A DNA stretch of 15,469 bases from Caryophanales bacterium UBA2253 (GCA_002347755.1 DDXT01000020.1:1-15469), one strand, 5' to 3'; positions 7,295-14,899 are shown, counted from the stretch's first letter. Notes: a model not told the origin generated them from the letters alone. Numbers and translations: made by a program.

Positions 7295-8314
7295 TCATAT
7301 CCATATGTCCGCATGCAAAACGATCTGCTCTTTTTCCAAATAACGGTTTTCTCTGGGGATCCATTTGTTCTGGAAATCTTCGAAATTTTCGGGGGACCGT
7401 TTCTTTAGGCGGGCAGTTTGTTCGGCGTCGGAAATTCCAAAGTAGGCGATCAGGTTCAAATATTTTCGGATGGCGGAGTTGGCGCTGTAGGCTCCTTCCA
7501 AAATAACCCAATTTCCGACCTTGGGGATCTTGATGGTCTCCATTTTTTTGGTCGAGCAATCATAACGGCCGTATGACAAAGGCTTTTCCGGTTGAAGTTT
7601 GGTCAGAACGTCATTGATCAGCCGTTTGGAATTGATGCCGATCTCGGCATCGCTGCCATCCATGAAATCATCGGCCGGAATGATGGTGGCGCCCAGTTCA
7701 TTCGCCAGCAGTTGGGCAACCGAGGATTTTCCGCTGGCGCATTTCCCGTCAAACGCGATGACGGTCATGGGGCCCTTTTTGAAGGACTCCAGAAAATCCA
7801 TGATTTTTAAGCTCTTGATCTGCGGACTCAAGCGATCTCGGGAGATGAGCCGGTAAGCAGGATGATAGCATTCGGTGTAAGTCTTGGTATGGTGGACCGG
7901 GGGATAGTCGCGGTCTTTGTAATCTTTCATGAATTCGTCGAATTCGGCTTCCTTGAACCCGTGGTTCAAAAGGAAACTCTTTGATTCTTTGGCCAGATCC
8001 AGGAAATACGACAGTTTCGGCATTTCCAATAAACTGGTCTGATAGAAGTTCGCATTTAATTCTTCAAGATCCAAATGGTGAGCCAAGTACGGGCGCAGAT
8101 TGACGCGGACGAGGTTGTCGTTAAGGCATTCATACAGAAACTTGTCTGAATGGGGCTCCATTTGGCTTGTTTCCAGCTTTAAAAAATGCAGCGAGTCTTC
8201 GGAGTTGGTGAAAAAATGAGTCACGCCATAACTCATTTGATAGGCCAGCTTCACATAATCCTGGATTTCGCTGTGGGGATAAAGTTCGTAAAAACGTTCT
8301 AAAAAATTTCTCAT
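7295..8314 (-). CDS. Uridine kinase-like P-loop protein with an unassigned N-terminal domain
   Basis: The 339-residue protein has two parts. The C-terminal half (about 182-339) is a P-loop kinase resembling uridine kinase/nucleoside kinases: Walker A GKCASGKS (190-197), PADDF (213-217) at the substrate loop, VILEGAYS (270-277) in the place of Walker B, and a basic lid LKKR (303-306) ahead of KWIPRENRY. The N-terminal 180 residues match no family I recognise; they are soluble, with a conserved-looking stretch CYHPAYRLISRDRL (149-162). Start ATG at 8314 is chosen because the only promoter lies directly upstream; extending the frame further would run through that promoter and into miaB. There is no ribosome binding site, so the mRNA is likely leaderless. 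The phosphoryl acceptor is not known; phosphorylation of a nucleoside or small molecule is inferred from the kinase half. Confidence 0.75.
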   Translation of the reverse strand: MRNFLERFYELYPHSEIQDYVKLAYQMSYGVTHFFTNSEDSLHFLKLETSQMEPHSDKFLYECLNDNLVRVNLRPYLAHHLDLEELNANFYQTSLLEMPKLSYFLDLAKESKSFLLNHGFKEAEFDEFMKDYKDRDYPPVHHTKTYTECYHPAYRLISRDRLSPQIKSLKIMDFLESFKKGPMTVIAFDGKCASGKSSVAQLLANELGATIIPADDFMDGSDAEIGINSKRLINDVLTKLQPEKPLSYGRYDCSTKKMETIKIPKVGNWVILEGAYSANSAIRKYLNLIAYFGISDAEQTARLKKRSPENFEDFQNKWIPRENRYLEKEQIVLHADIWI

Positions 8315-8320
8315 AGAGCC

Positions 8321-8349
8321 ATTATAACATACCGTGGAGAAATAGACAA
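8321..8349 (-). promoter_or_regulatory. Promoter of the kinase gene (leaderless start)
   Basis: On the minus strand TTGTCT (8349-8344), 17-base spacer, TATAAT (8326-8321) preceded by TGT. The sequence between the -10 and the ATG is only GGCTCT, so transcription should begin at or next to the A of the start codon. Confidence 0.8.
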
Positions 8350-8362
8350 CACCACATATTGA

Positions 8363-8391
8363 TTGCTTTTGTGACCAAAATCGGGTATAAT
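8363..8391 (+). promoter_or_regulatory. Promoter of miaB
   Basis: TTGCTT (8363-8368), 17-base spacer, TATAAT (8386-8391). It is divergent from the kinase promoter; the two -35 boxes are separated by only 13 bases. Confidence 0.75.
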
Positions 8392-8415
8392 AACTTAAAG
8401 TAAATAGGTGAAACC

Positions 8416-9855
8416 ATGAACAAAGACTATAGCAAATATTTTGCGCCCTCCCTGAAAGACGCCCGAAAGCGGATGAATCGGGAAGTCGCAAAAATCGAAT
8501 TTGAATTTACCGAGGATTTATTCGGTCTCGGAAACAATAAGAAATATCTGATCAAAACTTTCGGTTGTCAGGGCAATCTGGCGGACAGCGAGAAGATGGC
8601 CGGTATATTCGAAAAATTAGGGTATTCGGAAACGCAAACCGAAGCCGAAGCCGACGTCATCCTCCTCAATACTTGCGCCATTCGTGAAAACGCCGAGAAC
8701 CGGGTCTTCGGGGAACTGGGGCGGATCAAAGGCTTGAAACGCACCAATCCGAATTTGTTGATCGGGCTTTGCGGGTGCATGCCTCAGGAAGAACGGGTCG
8801 TGGAACTGGTGACGAAGAAGTATCCGCAAGTGGACATTGTTTTCGGAACGCACAATCTTCATAAACTGGGAACCTACCTTCGCGATGCCTATCTTTCAAA
8901 AGAAAAAGTATATGAAGTCTTTTCCAAAGAAGGCGAGATCGTTGAAGGCGTTCCAATCAAACGCGGCCATGGCCAAAAAGCCTGGGTGGACATCATGTAC
9001 GGCTGCGACGAATTCTGTACTTATTGCATCGTCCCTTATACCCGCGGCAAGGAACGTTCGCGGCTTCCGGAAGACATCCTTTCCGAAGTCCGGGAACTGA
9101 TTGCCGAAGGATACCAGGAAGTCACGCTGCTTGGCCAAAACGTCAACGCTTATGGCAAGGATTTCACCGACCTCAGTTATAAATTCTCGAATCTGCTCGA
9201 TGATCTGCGAAAGCTTCCGATCCCCCGGGTTCGTTTTACTACTTCCCATCCCCGGGATTTGGATGACGACACCATCGGCGTGATGTCCAAACGCGGCAAC
9301 ATCATGCCCCATTTGCATCTTCCGGTGCAATCGGGAAGCAATGCAGTCCTGAAAAAGATGAATCGCAAGTATACCAAAGAAGAATACTTGGACAAGATTG
9401 CCAAACTTCGGTTCCTGATCCCGGACATCGCCCTGACCACCGACATCATCGTGGGCTTTCCGGGCGAAACCGACGAAGATTTCGAAGAGACGCTCGATTT
9501 AGTCCGAAAAGCCAACTTCGAAGGGGCGTATACCTTCATTTTCTCTCCGCGAACCGGGACGCCGGCCAGCAAATTTGAGGATGATTTGGATCCGAAGATC
9601 AAAAAAGAACGGTTATTGAAACTGAACGATTTGATCAACGAAGGGTTTTTGAGAGGTAACAAACGCTTTGAAGGCGAAACCGTCTCGGTGCTGGTGGAAG
9701 GTCACAGCGAGAAAAACGCCCGGCTGCTGTCCGGATACACCAAGCACAATAAATTGGTCAATTTCGAAGGGCCGGAAGATTTGATCGGAAAGATCATTGA
9801 TGTGAAAATCGAAAAAGCCTTCAGCTGGCATCTGCGCGGGAAACCGATCCAATGA
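8416..9855 (+). CDS. miaB: tRNA-2-methylthio-N6-dimethylallyladenosine synthase
   Basis: MiaB is a radical SAM methylthiotransferase that converts i6A37 to ms2i6A37 in tRNAs reading UNN codons. The 479-residue protein has the N-terminal MTTase domain with three cluster cysteines C51 (KTFGCQGN), C87 (NTCAIRENAENR) and C121 (GLCGCMPQEE), then the radical SAM CX3CX2C motif C197/C201/C204 (GCDEFCTYC), the family stretch LLGQNVNAYG, LPVQSGS, and a C-terminal TRAM domain (about 410-475). An N-terminal extension of about 40 residues precedes the core, as in Bacillus MiaB. The NTCAIRENAENR wording favours MiaB over RimO or MtaB. AGGTG at 8406-8410 sets the ATG. It is monocistronic and ends at a terminator shared with the convergent gene. 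Confidence 0.96.
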   Translation: MNKDYSKYFAPSLKDARKRMNREVAKIEFEFTEDLFGLGNNKKYLIKTFGCQGNLADSEKMAGIFEKLGYSETQTEAEADVILLNTCAIRENAENRVFGELGRIKGLKRTNPNLLIGLCGCMPQEERVVELVTKKYPQVDIVFGTHNLHKLGTYLRDAYLSKEKVYEVFSKEGEIVEGVPIKRGHGQKAWVDIMYGCDEFCTYCIVPYTRGKERSRLPEDILSEVRELIAEGYQEVTLLGQNVNAYGKDFTDLSYKFSNLLDDLRKLPIPRVRFTTSHPRDLDDDTIGVMSKRGNIMPHLHLPVQSGSNAVLKKMNRKYTKEEYLDKIAKLRFLIPDIALTTDIIVGFPGETDEDFEETLDLVRKANFEGAYTFIFSPRTGTPASKFEDDLDPKIKKERLLKLNDLINEGFLRGNKRFEGETVSVLVEGHSEKNARLLSGYTKHNKLVNFEGPEDLIGKIIDVKIEKAFSWHLRGKPIQ

Positions 9856-9859
9856 AAAA

Positions 9860-9897
9860 ACCCGAATCAAAGGAAAACTTTGGTTCGGGTATTATTT
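9860..9897. terminator. Bidirectional terminator between miaB and the DUF362 gene
   Basis: 13-base-pair stem 9860-9872 / 9878-9890 with one G-T pair and a five-base loop. A run of A before it (9854-9860) and T-rich sequence after it (9891-9897) allow use by both convergent genes. Confidence 0.88.
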
Positions 9898-11058
9898 TCA
9901 CAATCGGCTTTTGAGGACCAACCGGCCCGTCAAAGGCCGTTTTGATTTCTTGATGGCATTTTGAGGGCAGACTTCCGCGCAGCACCAGCAACGGATGCAT
10001 AAAGACATTTTCAGAGCCGGGAACTTTCCAGGTTGGATCGTCATGGCTTTGGGCGGACAGATGCGCGTGCATTCTCCGCATTTCAAACATTTCTGATGAT
10101 CGATGAGCGGATGCTCCAAAACGAAGTTGCGCAAGGGTTTGATCTTCAGGATCTTCAGACCGAATTGGCTGAGGGAATTTCCGGGAGGAGCAAATTGCAG
10201 GTCCGAAAACGCGGATAACGGTTCGCCCAGGATCTCGATTTTTTTGAGATTTCCTTCTCCAAACCCCCGTTCGACCGCGATGTGGTTAATGAAAGCGCGG
10301 CTGTTATCCAAATGCATGATCTCGATGGCGACCCGATCCAAACTGATGGCATCTTCCGAAGCCATGATGACCTCGGCGATTTTCGGATGTCCGGCGGTTG
10401 AAGGCCCGTCCCCTTCCAATCCGACGATGCCGTCAAGAATGTGAATGATCTTTTTTCCGGCCATGGTCTTAAGAATGGCTCCGTAAAGGTCGTTGAGGGC
10501 TTCTCCGAATTGAAGCGGATTGCTGGCTTTCATATGCCAACTGCCCTTGCTCATCCCATAAATGGTTCCAAAGAAGTTTTTTTGAGCCAGGGAAACATAA
10601 GTCAGGCTGTGGGTTTTCATCTTCGGGAGGCTGATCAAAACATCAACATCCATCATCTCTTGTGAGACTTCAAACCGATTATATATTTTGGCTTGGGGAT
10701 TGGAAATGCTGATCTGGTTCTTGCCATTGAAAATCGTAACGTTTTCGTCCATGATCGCATCGTAAATACCGTTTTTTTTCATGACATGGATTAGATCCTT
10801 GAGGGCGGGATTGTCGCCGATGATGATGTTTTCCGTTCGGGTTTTGACGAGTTGGATGACGGCTTTAACGAAGATCGGATTGGTCGTGATGGCCATGAAC
10901 GGCGGAAATGGCCCCAAACAGTTCATTTTGATGAATACTTTGGAATCCTTCGGGATCAGGCTTTCGAGTCCGCCCAAAAAGTTCAGAGTTTTGGCTATCT
11001 GGCTTTTGACGAGTTCCAATTCATATTGATGGCATTTGGCGATCGCTACTTTAGACAT
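9898..11058 (-). CDS. DUF362 protein with two 4Fe-4S ferredoxin motifs
   Basis: The 386-residue protein has an N-terminal DUF362 domain (about 1-275; characteristic pieces FIKMNCLGP at 42-50, IIIGDNPA at 78-85, LPKMKTH at 144-150, and the LAQKNFFGTIYG stretch) and a C-terminal dicluster ferredoxin: C324/C327/C330/C334-P and C354/C357/C360/C364-P, both CX2CX2CX3CP. The domain pairing is common in anaerobic bacteria and archaea, but its reaction is unknown; a redox role in the cytoplasm is inferred from the clusters. ATG 11058 begins the usual MSKVAIAKC opening and has AAGGA 11 bases upstream; an in-frame ATG at 11085 has weaker support. Its expression unit is single and divergent from the ABC exporter. 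Confidence 0.88.
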   Translation of the reverse strand: MSKVAIAKCHQYELELVKSQIAKTLNFLGGLESLIPKDSKVFIKMNCLGPFPPFMAITTNPIFVKAVIQLVKTRTENIIIGDNPALKDLIHVMKKNGIYDAIMDENVTIFNGKNQISISNPQAKIYNRFEVSQEMMDVDVLISLPKMKTHSLTYVSLAQKNFFGTIYGMSKGSWHMKASNPLQFGEALNDLYGAILKTMAGKKIIHILDGIVGLEGDGPSTAGHPKIAEVIMASEDAISLDRVAIEIMHLDNSRAFINHIAVERGFGEGNLKKIEILGEPLSAFSDLQFAPPGNSLSQFGLKILKIKPLRNFVLEHPLIDHQKCLKCGECTRICPPKAMTIQPGKFPALKMSLCIRCWCCAEVCPQNAIKKSKRPLTGRLVLKSRL

Positions 11059-11114
11059 GTTTCTTTGATTCCTTATTATTGGCATTGGCTTCCAGGCCCT
11101 CAGGCAATATCAGT

Positions 11115-11143
11115 ATTATACAACAGATTTTCTTGGTTGTATA
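11115..11143 (-). promoter_or_regulatory. Promoter of the DUF362 gene
   Basis: On the minus strand TATACA (11143-11138), 17-base spacer, TATAAT (11120-11115); a leader of about 50 bases to the ATG at 11058. Confidence 0.65.
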
Positions 11144-11163
11144 CGATTACACAAAAAAATGGT

Positions 11164-11192
11164 TTGTAAATAACTTGGGAAAAAGTTATAAT
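11164..11192 (+). promoter_or_regulatory. Promoter of the ABC exporter operon
   Basis: TTGTAA (11164-11169), 17-base spacer, TATAAT (11187-11192). It is divergent from the DUF362 promoter 20 bases to the left. Confidence 0.7.
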
Positions 11193-11216
11193 GACTAAGA
11201 AATAAGAGGTAAAAAA

Positions 11217-11993
11217 ATGTCCGAAACCATCAATGTAAAAAACATTACCAAAACTTTTAAACTTTCTAAAAAACAAATGAAGATCGATCAGACCGATAAT
11301 CCCCTGAAAGTGGCAATTTCGGATCTGTCTTTTTCCACTTACGAAGGCGAGATTTTTGGATTGCTCGGACCGAACGGGGCCGGGAAAACCACGACGCTGC
11401 GCTGCATCGCCACGCTCATCAAACCGGATAGCGGAGAGATCACCGTGAATGGAATCGATGTTTCCCACGCCGTCGAGATCAAGAAAAGAATTGCCTTTCT
11501 TACCAACGAATTGAAACTGGAAGAGCAGTTCACCCCGAACTATCTTTTTGATTACTTTTCTTTGCTTCACGAAATCAGCCCGGAAGACACGCAAAAAAGA
11601 AAAGCCGATTTGTTTGGGAAATTCGGAATAACCAAATTTGCGGAAGTCAAAATCGGCGATCTTTCCTCAGGCATGAAGCAAAAAGTCTCCATTGTCATAT
11701 CTTTGGTTCACGATCCGAACATCATCATCTTTGATGAACCGACCAACGGGCTGGATGTTCTGACCGCCAAGACCGTTACCGACTATTTGCTTGAACAGCG
11801 AAACGCCGGGAAGACCGTCATCATCAGCACGCATATCATGAACCTTGTTGAAAAGATCTGCGACCGGGTGGGGATCATCATCAACGGGAAGATGCTGGTT
11901 TGCGATACCGTGAAAAATGTTCTGAACAACTATCCCGGAAAAGACATTGAAGAAATTTTCTTCAATATCTATAATGAGGTGAGCCATGAATAA
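11217..11993 (+). CDS. ABC transporter ATP-binding protein, NatA-like
   Basis: The 258-residue protein is the ATPase of an ABC-2 type exporter. Walker A GPNGAGKT (51-58), signature LSSGMKQK (149-156), Walker B IIIFDEP (169-175) with D-loop TNGLD, and H-loop H206 (STHIM) are all intact. The Q-loop position reads FLTNELKL, in the NatA/CcmA style rather than with glutamine. AGAGGT (11205-11210) sets the ATG. The downstream permease gene overlaps it by eight bases, so the two are translationally coupled and form one transporter. Overall form is closest to Bacillus NatA (sodium/protonophore-responsive exporter), but the substrate cannot be read from sequence, so natA is not assigned as symbol. Confidence 0.93.
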   Translation: MSETINVKNITKTFKLSKKQMKIDQTDNPLKVAISDLSFSTYEGEIFGLLGPNGAGKTTTLRCIATLIKPDSGEITVNGIDVSHAVEIKKRIAFLTNELKLEEQFTPNYLFDYFSLLHEISPEDTQKRKADLFGKFGITKFAEVKIGDLSSGMKQKVSIVISLVHDPNIIIFDEPTNGLDVLTAKTVTDYLLEQRNAGKTVIISTHIMNLVEKICDRVGIIINGKMLVCDTVKNVLNNYPGKDIEEIFFNIYNEVSHE

Positions 11994-13161
11994 TGTCTTT
12001 AAAATCTTCAAAAAGGAAATGGACAAAGTCTTCCGTTTCCCGAGAACCATTTTCGCCACCCTGATTTTACCGGGATTGATGATTTTCTTGGTTTATGCCA
12101 TCATTGGCCAAAGTTTGGAAAGCCAGATCGACCGCAGCGCGGAATACGTAGGGATCGTTTCGGTCATTGACGCTCCGGCTTCATTTGATTTCGCGATCAC
12201 CAACCAAACCGCTTATAAAATTGAATTCAGTGCTTCCGAATCCGCGGATCTGGAAAGCTTGACCGCCGAAGTGGAAGCGGGAACGATTGACGCGGTTTTG
12301 ATGTTCGAGCCCGACTTTGATTCCAAAGTTGAGTTGGGCGAAGACCCGGCCATTGACGTCTATTACGATTCCTCAAAAACCAATTCAGGGATTGTTTATG
12401 CGAAAATACAAGCTTTGATTTCCGTTCAAAGAGACAACTTTTTGGCCGAATTAAGCATCGATCCGAACATTTTTGCAATCTCCGATCATTTGGTCACTGA
12501 TGAAAGCAAAAGCTCGGCGAAGATCCTTTCAATGATCCTGCCGATGATCATTTTGTCCTTCCTGTTCGGAAGCGCCTTGGGCATCGGATCCGATGCCATC
12601 GCCGGGGAAAAAGAAAGAGGAACGCTGGCCACGCTGTTAATGGCGCCGATCTCCCGGAATCAAATCATCGTCGGGAAGATCATGTCCACCGCCGTTTTGA
12701 CCATTTCCTCCGCCTTTTCTTCTTTCCTTGGGATTCTGGCTTCGCTTCCGTTCGCGAAATCAATGTTCGCGGTGGAAGGTGAATTGGGGTACGGGGCTTT
12801 AGAATACCTGGGAATTCTCTTGCTTCTTTTGGTTCTTTCGGTTTTCATTTCCAGCATTCTGCTCATCACTTCCACGATCGCGAAAACCGTCAAGGAAGCA
12901 ACGATGTATGCGATGCCGATTTACATGGCTTCAATCATGATACCGGTGATGACCATGTTTTCGGAAGGGACCTCCGTCAGCTTCTGGATGTACTTGATTC
13001 CCATTTACAACTGCACCATTGGGCTGAAAGGAATTTTGGCGATGGATATTTCCTTGTTGAATTACTTTTTGGTCATTGGTTCGACCATGGTGTTTGCGGC
13101 ATTGATCATTTGGGTTTTGATTCGGTTGTTCCGAAGCGAAAAAGTGCTGTTCTCTAAATAA
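11986..13161 (+). CDS. ABC-2 type permease, NatB-like
   Basis: The 391-residue membrane partner of the upstream ATPase. Layout: one transmembrane helix at about 22-41, a large extracytoplasmic domain (about 42-175, rich in acidic residues and of the NatB/ABC-2 type), then about five further helices to the C-terminus. The cytoplasmic coupling segment GEKERGTLATLLMAPISRNQIIVGK is the family hallmark between helices two and three. GAGGTGAG (11976-11983) inside the ATPase gene places the ATG at 11986; the shared stretch is ATGAATAA. No terminator is evident after the stop; the next promoter starts four bases later. Exported substrate unknown. Confidence 0.92.
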   Translation: MNNVFKIFKKEMDKVFRFPRTIFATLILPGLMIFLVYAIIGQSLESQIDRSAEYVGIVSVIDAPASFDFAITNQTAYKIEFSASESADLESLTAEVEAGTIDAVLMFEPDFDSKVELGEDPAIDVYYDSSKTNSGIVYAKIQALISVQRDNFLAELSIDPNIFAISDHLVTDESKSSAKILSMILPMIILSFLFGSALGIGSDAIAGEKERGTLATLLMAPISRNQIIVGKIMSTAVLTISSAFSSFLGILASLPFAKSMFAVEGELGYGALEYLGILLLLLVLSVFISSILLITSTIAKTVKEATMYAMPIYMASIMIPVMTMFSEGTSVSFWMYLIPIYNCTIGLKGILAMDISLLNYFLVIGSTMVFAALIIWVLIRLFRSEKVLFSK

Positions 13162-13165
13162 TCGG

Positions 13166-13194
13166 TTGACATTTTTAAGAAAAAGGAATATAAT
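13166..13194 (+). promoter_or_regulatory. Consensus promoter of the FMN riboswitch-ribU unit
   Basis: TTGACA (13166-13171), 17-base spacer, TATAAT (13189-13194): a perfect sigma-A consensus, the strongest in the window, as expected when control is exerted downstream by attenuation. Confidence 0.9.
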
Positions 13195-13207
13195 CTATTC
13201 AATGAAA

Positions 13208-13316
13208 TTCTTCAGGGCAGGGTGAAATTCCCGACCGGCGGTATAGTCCGCGAGCTTGAAAGAGCATGATTTGGTGCAACTCCAAAACCGATAGTAAAGT
13301 CTAGATGAAAGAAGAA
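13208..13316 (+). ncRNA. FMN riboswitch (RFN element)
   Basis: The aptamer is closed by P1 TTCTTC (13208-13213) / GAAGAA (13311-13316). Between them lie the RFN consensus blocks: AGGGCAGGGTGAAATTCCC from 13214, GACCGGCGGTATAGTCCGCG (13233-13252), GATTTGGTG (13268-13276), and CCGATAGT (13288-13295). It binds flavin mononucleotide and switches off the riboflavin uptake gene downstream. Confidence 0.95.
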
Positions 13317-13336
13317 CCATATCTTTTTGGTTGTTT

Positions 13337-13372
13337 ACCCTGCTCATGAAGTTTTTTTCATGAGCTTTTTTT
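13337..13372 (+). terminator. Riboswitch-controlled terminator
   Basis: Stem GCTCATGAA (13342-13350) / TTCATGAGC (13357-13365) with a run of seven T (13366-13372). ACCCTGC at 13337-13343, overlapping the stem's left edge, is complementary to GCAGGGT (13217-13223) in the 5' part of the aptamer, giving a plausible alternative pairing that prevents termination when FMN is absent. Confidence 0.88.
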
Positions 13373-13386
13373 GTGAGGTGACAAAA

Positions 13387-13983
13387 ATGAACAATAAAAT
13401 CAAATGGATGGCAAAAGTAAGTATTTTTGCGGCTTTATCAACAGTCTTGTATTTCATCAAATTTCCGATTTCCGTTCTCATTCCGATTTTCCCGACTTTT
13501 TTGGAAGTACAATTTTCTAATCTTCCCGCGATCATTGGCGGGTTGGCGCTTGGTCCTTATGGGGGAGCAATCATCGTTTTGATCCGCTGTCTGATCAAAC
13601 TGCCTTTTTCCCATACCGCTTATGTTGGGGAGTTGGCTGATTTGATCATCGGACTCGCGGTCGTTTTGACTTCGTCTTTGATTTATAAATACCATCATAC
13701 CAAACGCGGCGGAGTCTTGGGGATCGTTTTTGGGGGAGTGGCCTGGGTAATAGCCGGGGCTTTGGCCAATTATTTCATTCTGATGCCTTTTTTCATCGGG
13801 GCTTGGGGATTCGACGCGGTTTTTGGAATGCTAACGGTCATTCCCGGAATCACGGAAGCCAATTACATGTTTTACTATATAATGTTCGCCATCGTGCCTT
13901 TCAATCTCATTTTGGCGACGGTCGTCGGTTTGGTGACCTTCTTTGTCTATAAAAGAACCTCAATGCTCCTTCACCGAATGTAA
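13387..13983 (+). CDS. ribU: Riboflavin ECF transporter S component RibU
   Basis: RibU is the membrane substrate-binding subunit that captures riboflavin (and probably FMN/roseoflavin) and works with the shared EcfAA'T energy module, not encoded here. The 198-residue protein has about six hydrophobic helices and the family region KLPFSHTAYVGELADLIIG (71-89), close to the RibU consensus, plus a first helix AALSTVLYFIKFPISV. GAGGTG (13375-13380) six bases before ATG 13387 fixes the start; in-frame upstream codons fall in the riboswitch terminator. Direct control by the FMN riboswitch confirms the assignment. No riboflavin biosynthesis genes are in the window, compatible with uptake of the vitamin. 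Confidence 0.95.
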   Translation: MNNKIKWMAKVSIFAALSTVLYFIKFPISVLIPIFPTFLEVQFSNLPAIIGGLALGPYGGAIIVLIRCLIKLPFSHTAYVGELADLIIGLAVVLTSSLIYKYHHTKRGGVLGIVFGGVAWVIAGALANYFILMPFFIGAWGFDAVFGMLTVIPGITEANYMFYYIMFAIVPFNLILATVVGLVTFFVYKRTSMLLHRM

Positions 13984-14006
13984 AAAATTCGTAAAGCTCG
14001 AATTTT
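13984..14006 (+). terminator. Weak AT-rich hairpin after ribU
   Basis: AAAATTCG (13984-13991) / CGAATTTT (13999-14006), seven-base loop, ends in TTTT. Weak but placed directly after the ribU stop. Confidence 0.5.
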
Positions 14007-14010
14007 CCCG

Positions 14011-14038
14011 TTGACTTCTTTGAAAATTACTATAAAAT
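14011..14038 (+). promoter_or_regulatory. Promoter of a small transcript unit
   Basis: TTGACT (14011-14016), 16-base spacer, TAAAAT (14033-14038). No gene of ordinary size begins within reach before the terminator at 14098. Confidence 0.6.
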
Positions 14039-14044
14039 GAAGTC

Positions 14045-14123
14045 AGAATTAATTGCTTTACGTTGGGGATGAAGAAAAACAAACTGCTTGAATTTTGAAA
14101 AAGCCCTTGCGAAGGGCTTTTTT
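14045..14123 (+). ncRNA. Candidate small RNA or leader-peptide transcript of about 80 bases
   Basis: Region between a promoter (14011-14038) and a strong intrinsic terminator (14098-14123). It matches no RNA family I recognise. It contains a nine-codon reading frame at 14069-14098 (MKKNKLLEF, stop TGA) with GGGG directly before its ATG, too close for a normal ribosome binding site. It could be a small RNA, a short peptide, or the remains of a deleted gene that kept its ends. The 14124-14250 stretch after it shows nothing I can name. Confidence 0.4.
14098..14123 (+). terminator. Strong intrinsic terminator
   Basis: 11-base-pair stem AAAAAGCCCTT (14098-14108) / AAGGGCTTTTT (14112-14122), loop GCG, T run to 14123. 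The A-run on the left makes it usable in both directions. Confidence 0.88.
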
Positions 14124-14263
14124 GTTTCACAAATGAAAAACTAATTGTATTGATGAGAATTGCGAACACTGGGTTCTTTTAACCGCTTGTGATTCGTTCA
14201 CCTTTAAAAAAACGGTTTATGTTCAATGATTAATGTTTCCTAAGAAAAAAAGAGGGATGTATT

Positions 14264-14899
14264 ATGAAAAAGCAAAGGGTTAATTTTACATATGTAATGA
14301 TCATTAGTATTGTTGCAATATTATGTACAGTAGGTATTGTGCTTTTTATGGGGCTTGGTACATCGATTGATGCAATATCATCAGGTTATACATTGTCAGG
14401 TGGTGCACCTGAGGATTTCGCAGGTTATGTTGCATTAAAGGTGGATCAATCATCGTATGATGTTAATGATGTTGTTCCATTTGAATTTAATTATGGCCAA
14501 CTATATGATGAAAATGATGGAACAACAATACTTAATCATTCGGTTACAGTATATGTGGCTAACTGGTTTAAAACGTATCCAGATGAAATACCAATGGATT
14601 ACTTTCAACAAAGAAAAATCGATTTTGATGAACGAGATTTTTTAGAGCCATCAAATCAAATTTTAAATGAGAGTCCTTTGTTGATGGGTGATGAAATTTT
14701 ATTTCAACAAGGATTTAGTTTAGACATAGATTTCAATAATATACCATTAACGCGGGGTGTAATTGTGATTGAACTTGCCAGAATAATTATCTTTGAAGAC
14801 GACAATGGGAATTATGAAGGAAAGGAAATAAAACAAGCGCTTTTATATTTTGAAAAAGACGGCGATCAGATTAAGTTTGCTTCGCGTCCAATTATTTAA
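14264..14899 (+). CDS. Membrane-anchored hypothetical protein, AT-rich
   Basis: I do not recognise this 211-residue protein. It has a basic N-terminus, one hydrophobic segment (about 9-30) acting as an uncleaved anchor, and a hydrophilic acidic remainder predicted outside the membrane, with alternating strand-like segments (GYVALKVDQSSYDVNDVVPF; GVIVIELARIIIF). C21 lies in the anchor but lacks a lipobox. AGAGGG (14251-14256) supports the ATG. Codon choice differs sharply from all genes upstream: A/T-ending codons (GCA, AAT, TTA, GAT) dominate where the others prefer GCC, ATC and TTG. With the adjacent insertion sequence this suggests horizontal acquisition. No partner gene is visible and no promoter is convincing. 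Confidence 0.75.
   Translation: MKKQRVNFTYVMIISIVAILCTVGIVLFMGLGTSIDAISSGYTLSGGAPEDFAGYVALKVDQSSYDVNDVVPFEFNYGQLYDENDGTTILNHSVTVYVANWFKTYPDEIPMDYFQQRKIDFDERDFLEPSNQILNESPLLMGDEILFQQGFSLDIDFNNIPLTRGVIVIELARIIIFEDDNGNYEGKEIKQALLYFEKDGDQIKFASRPII

Noticed and set aside
8315..8491. N-terminal extension of the kinase frame on the minus strand
   Set aside because: It would run through the kinase promoter and into the miaB coding region; composition is not protein-like.
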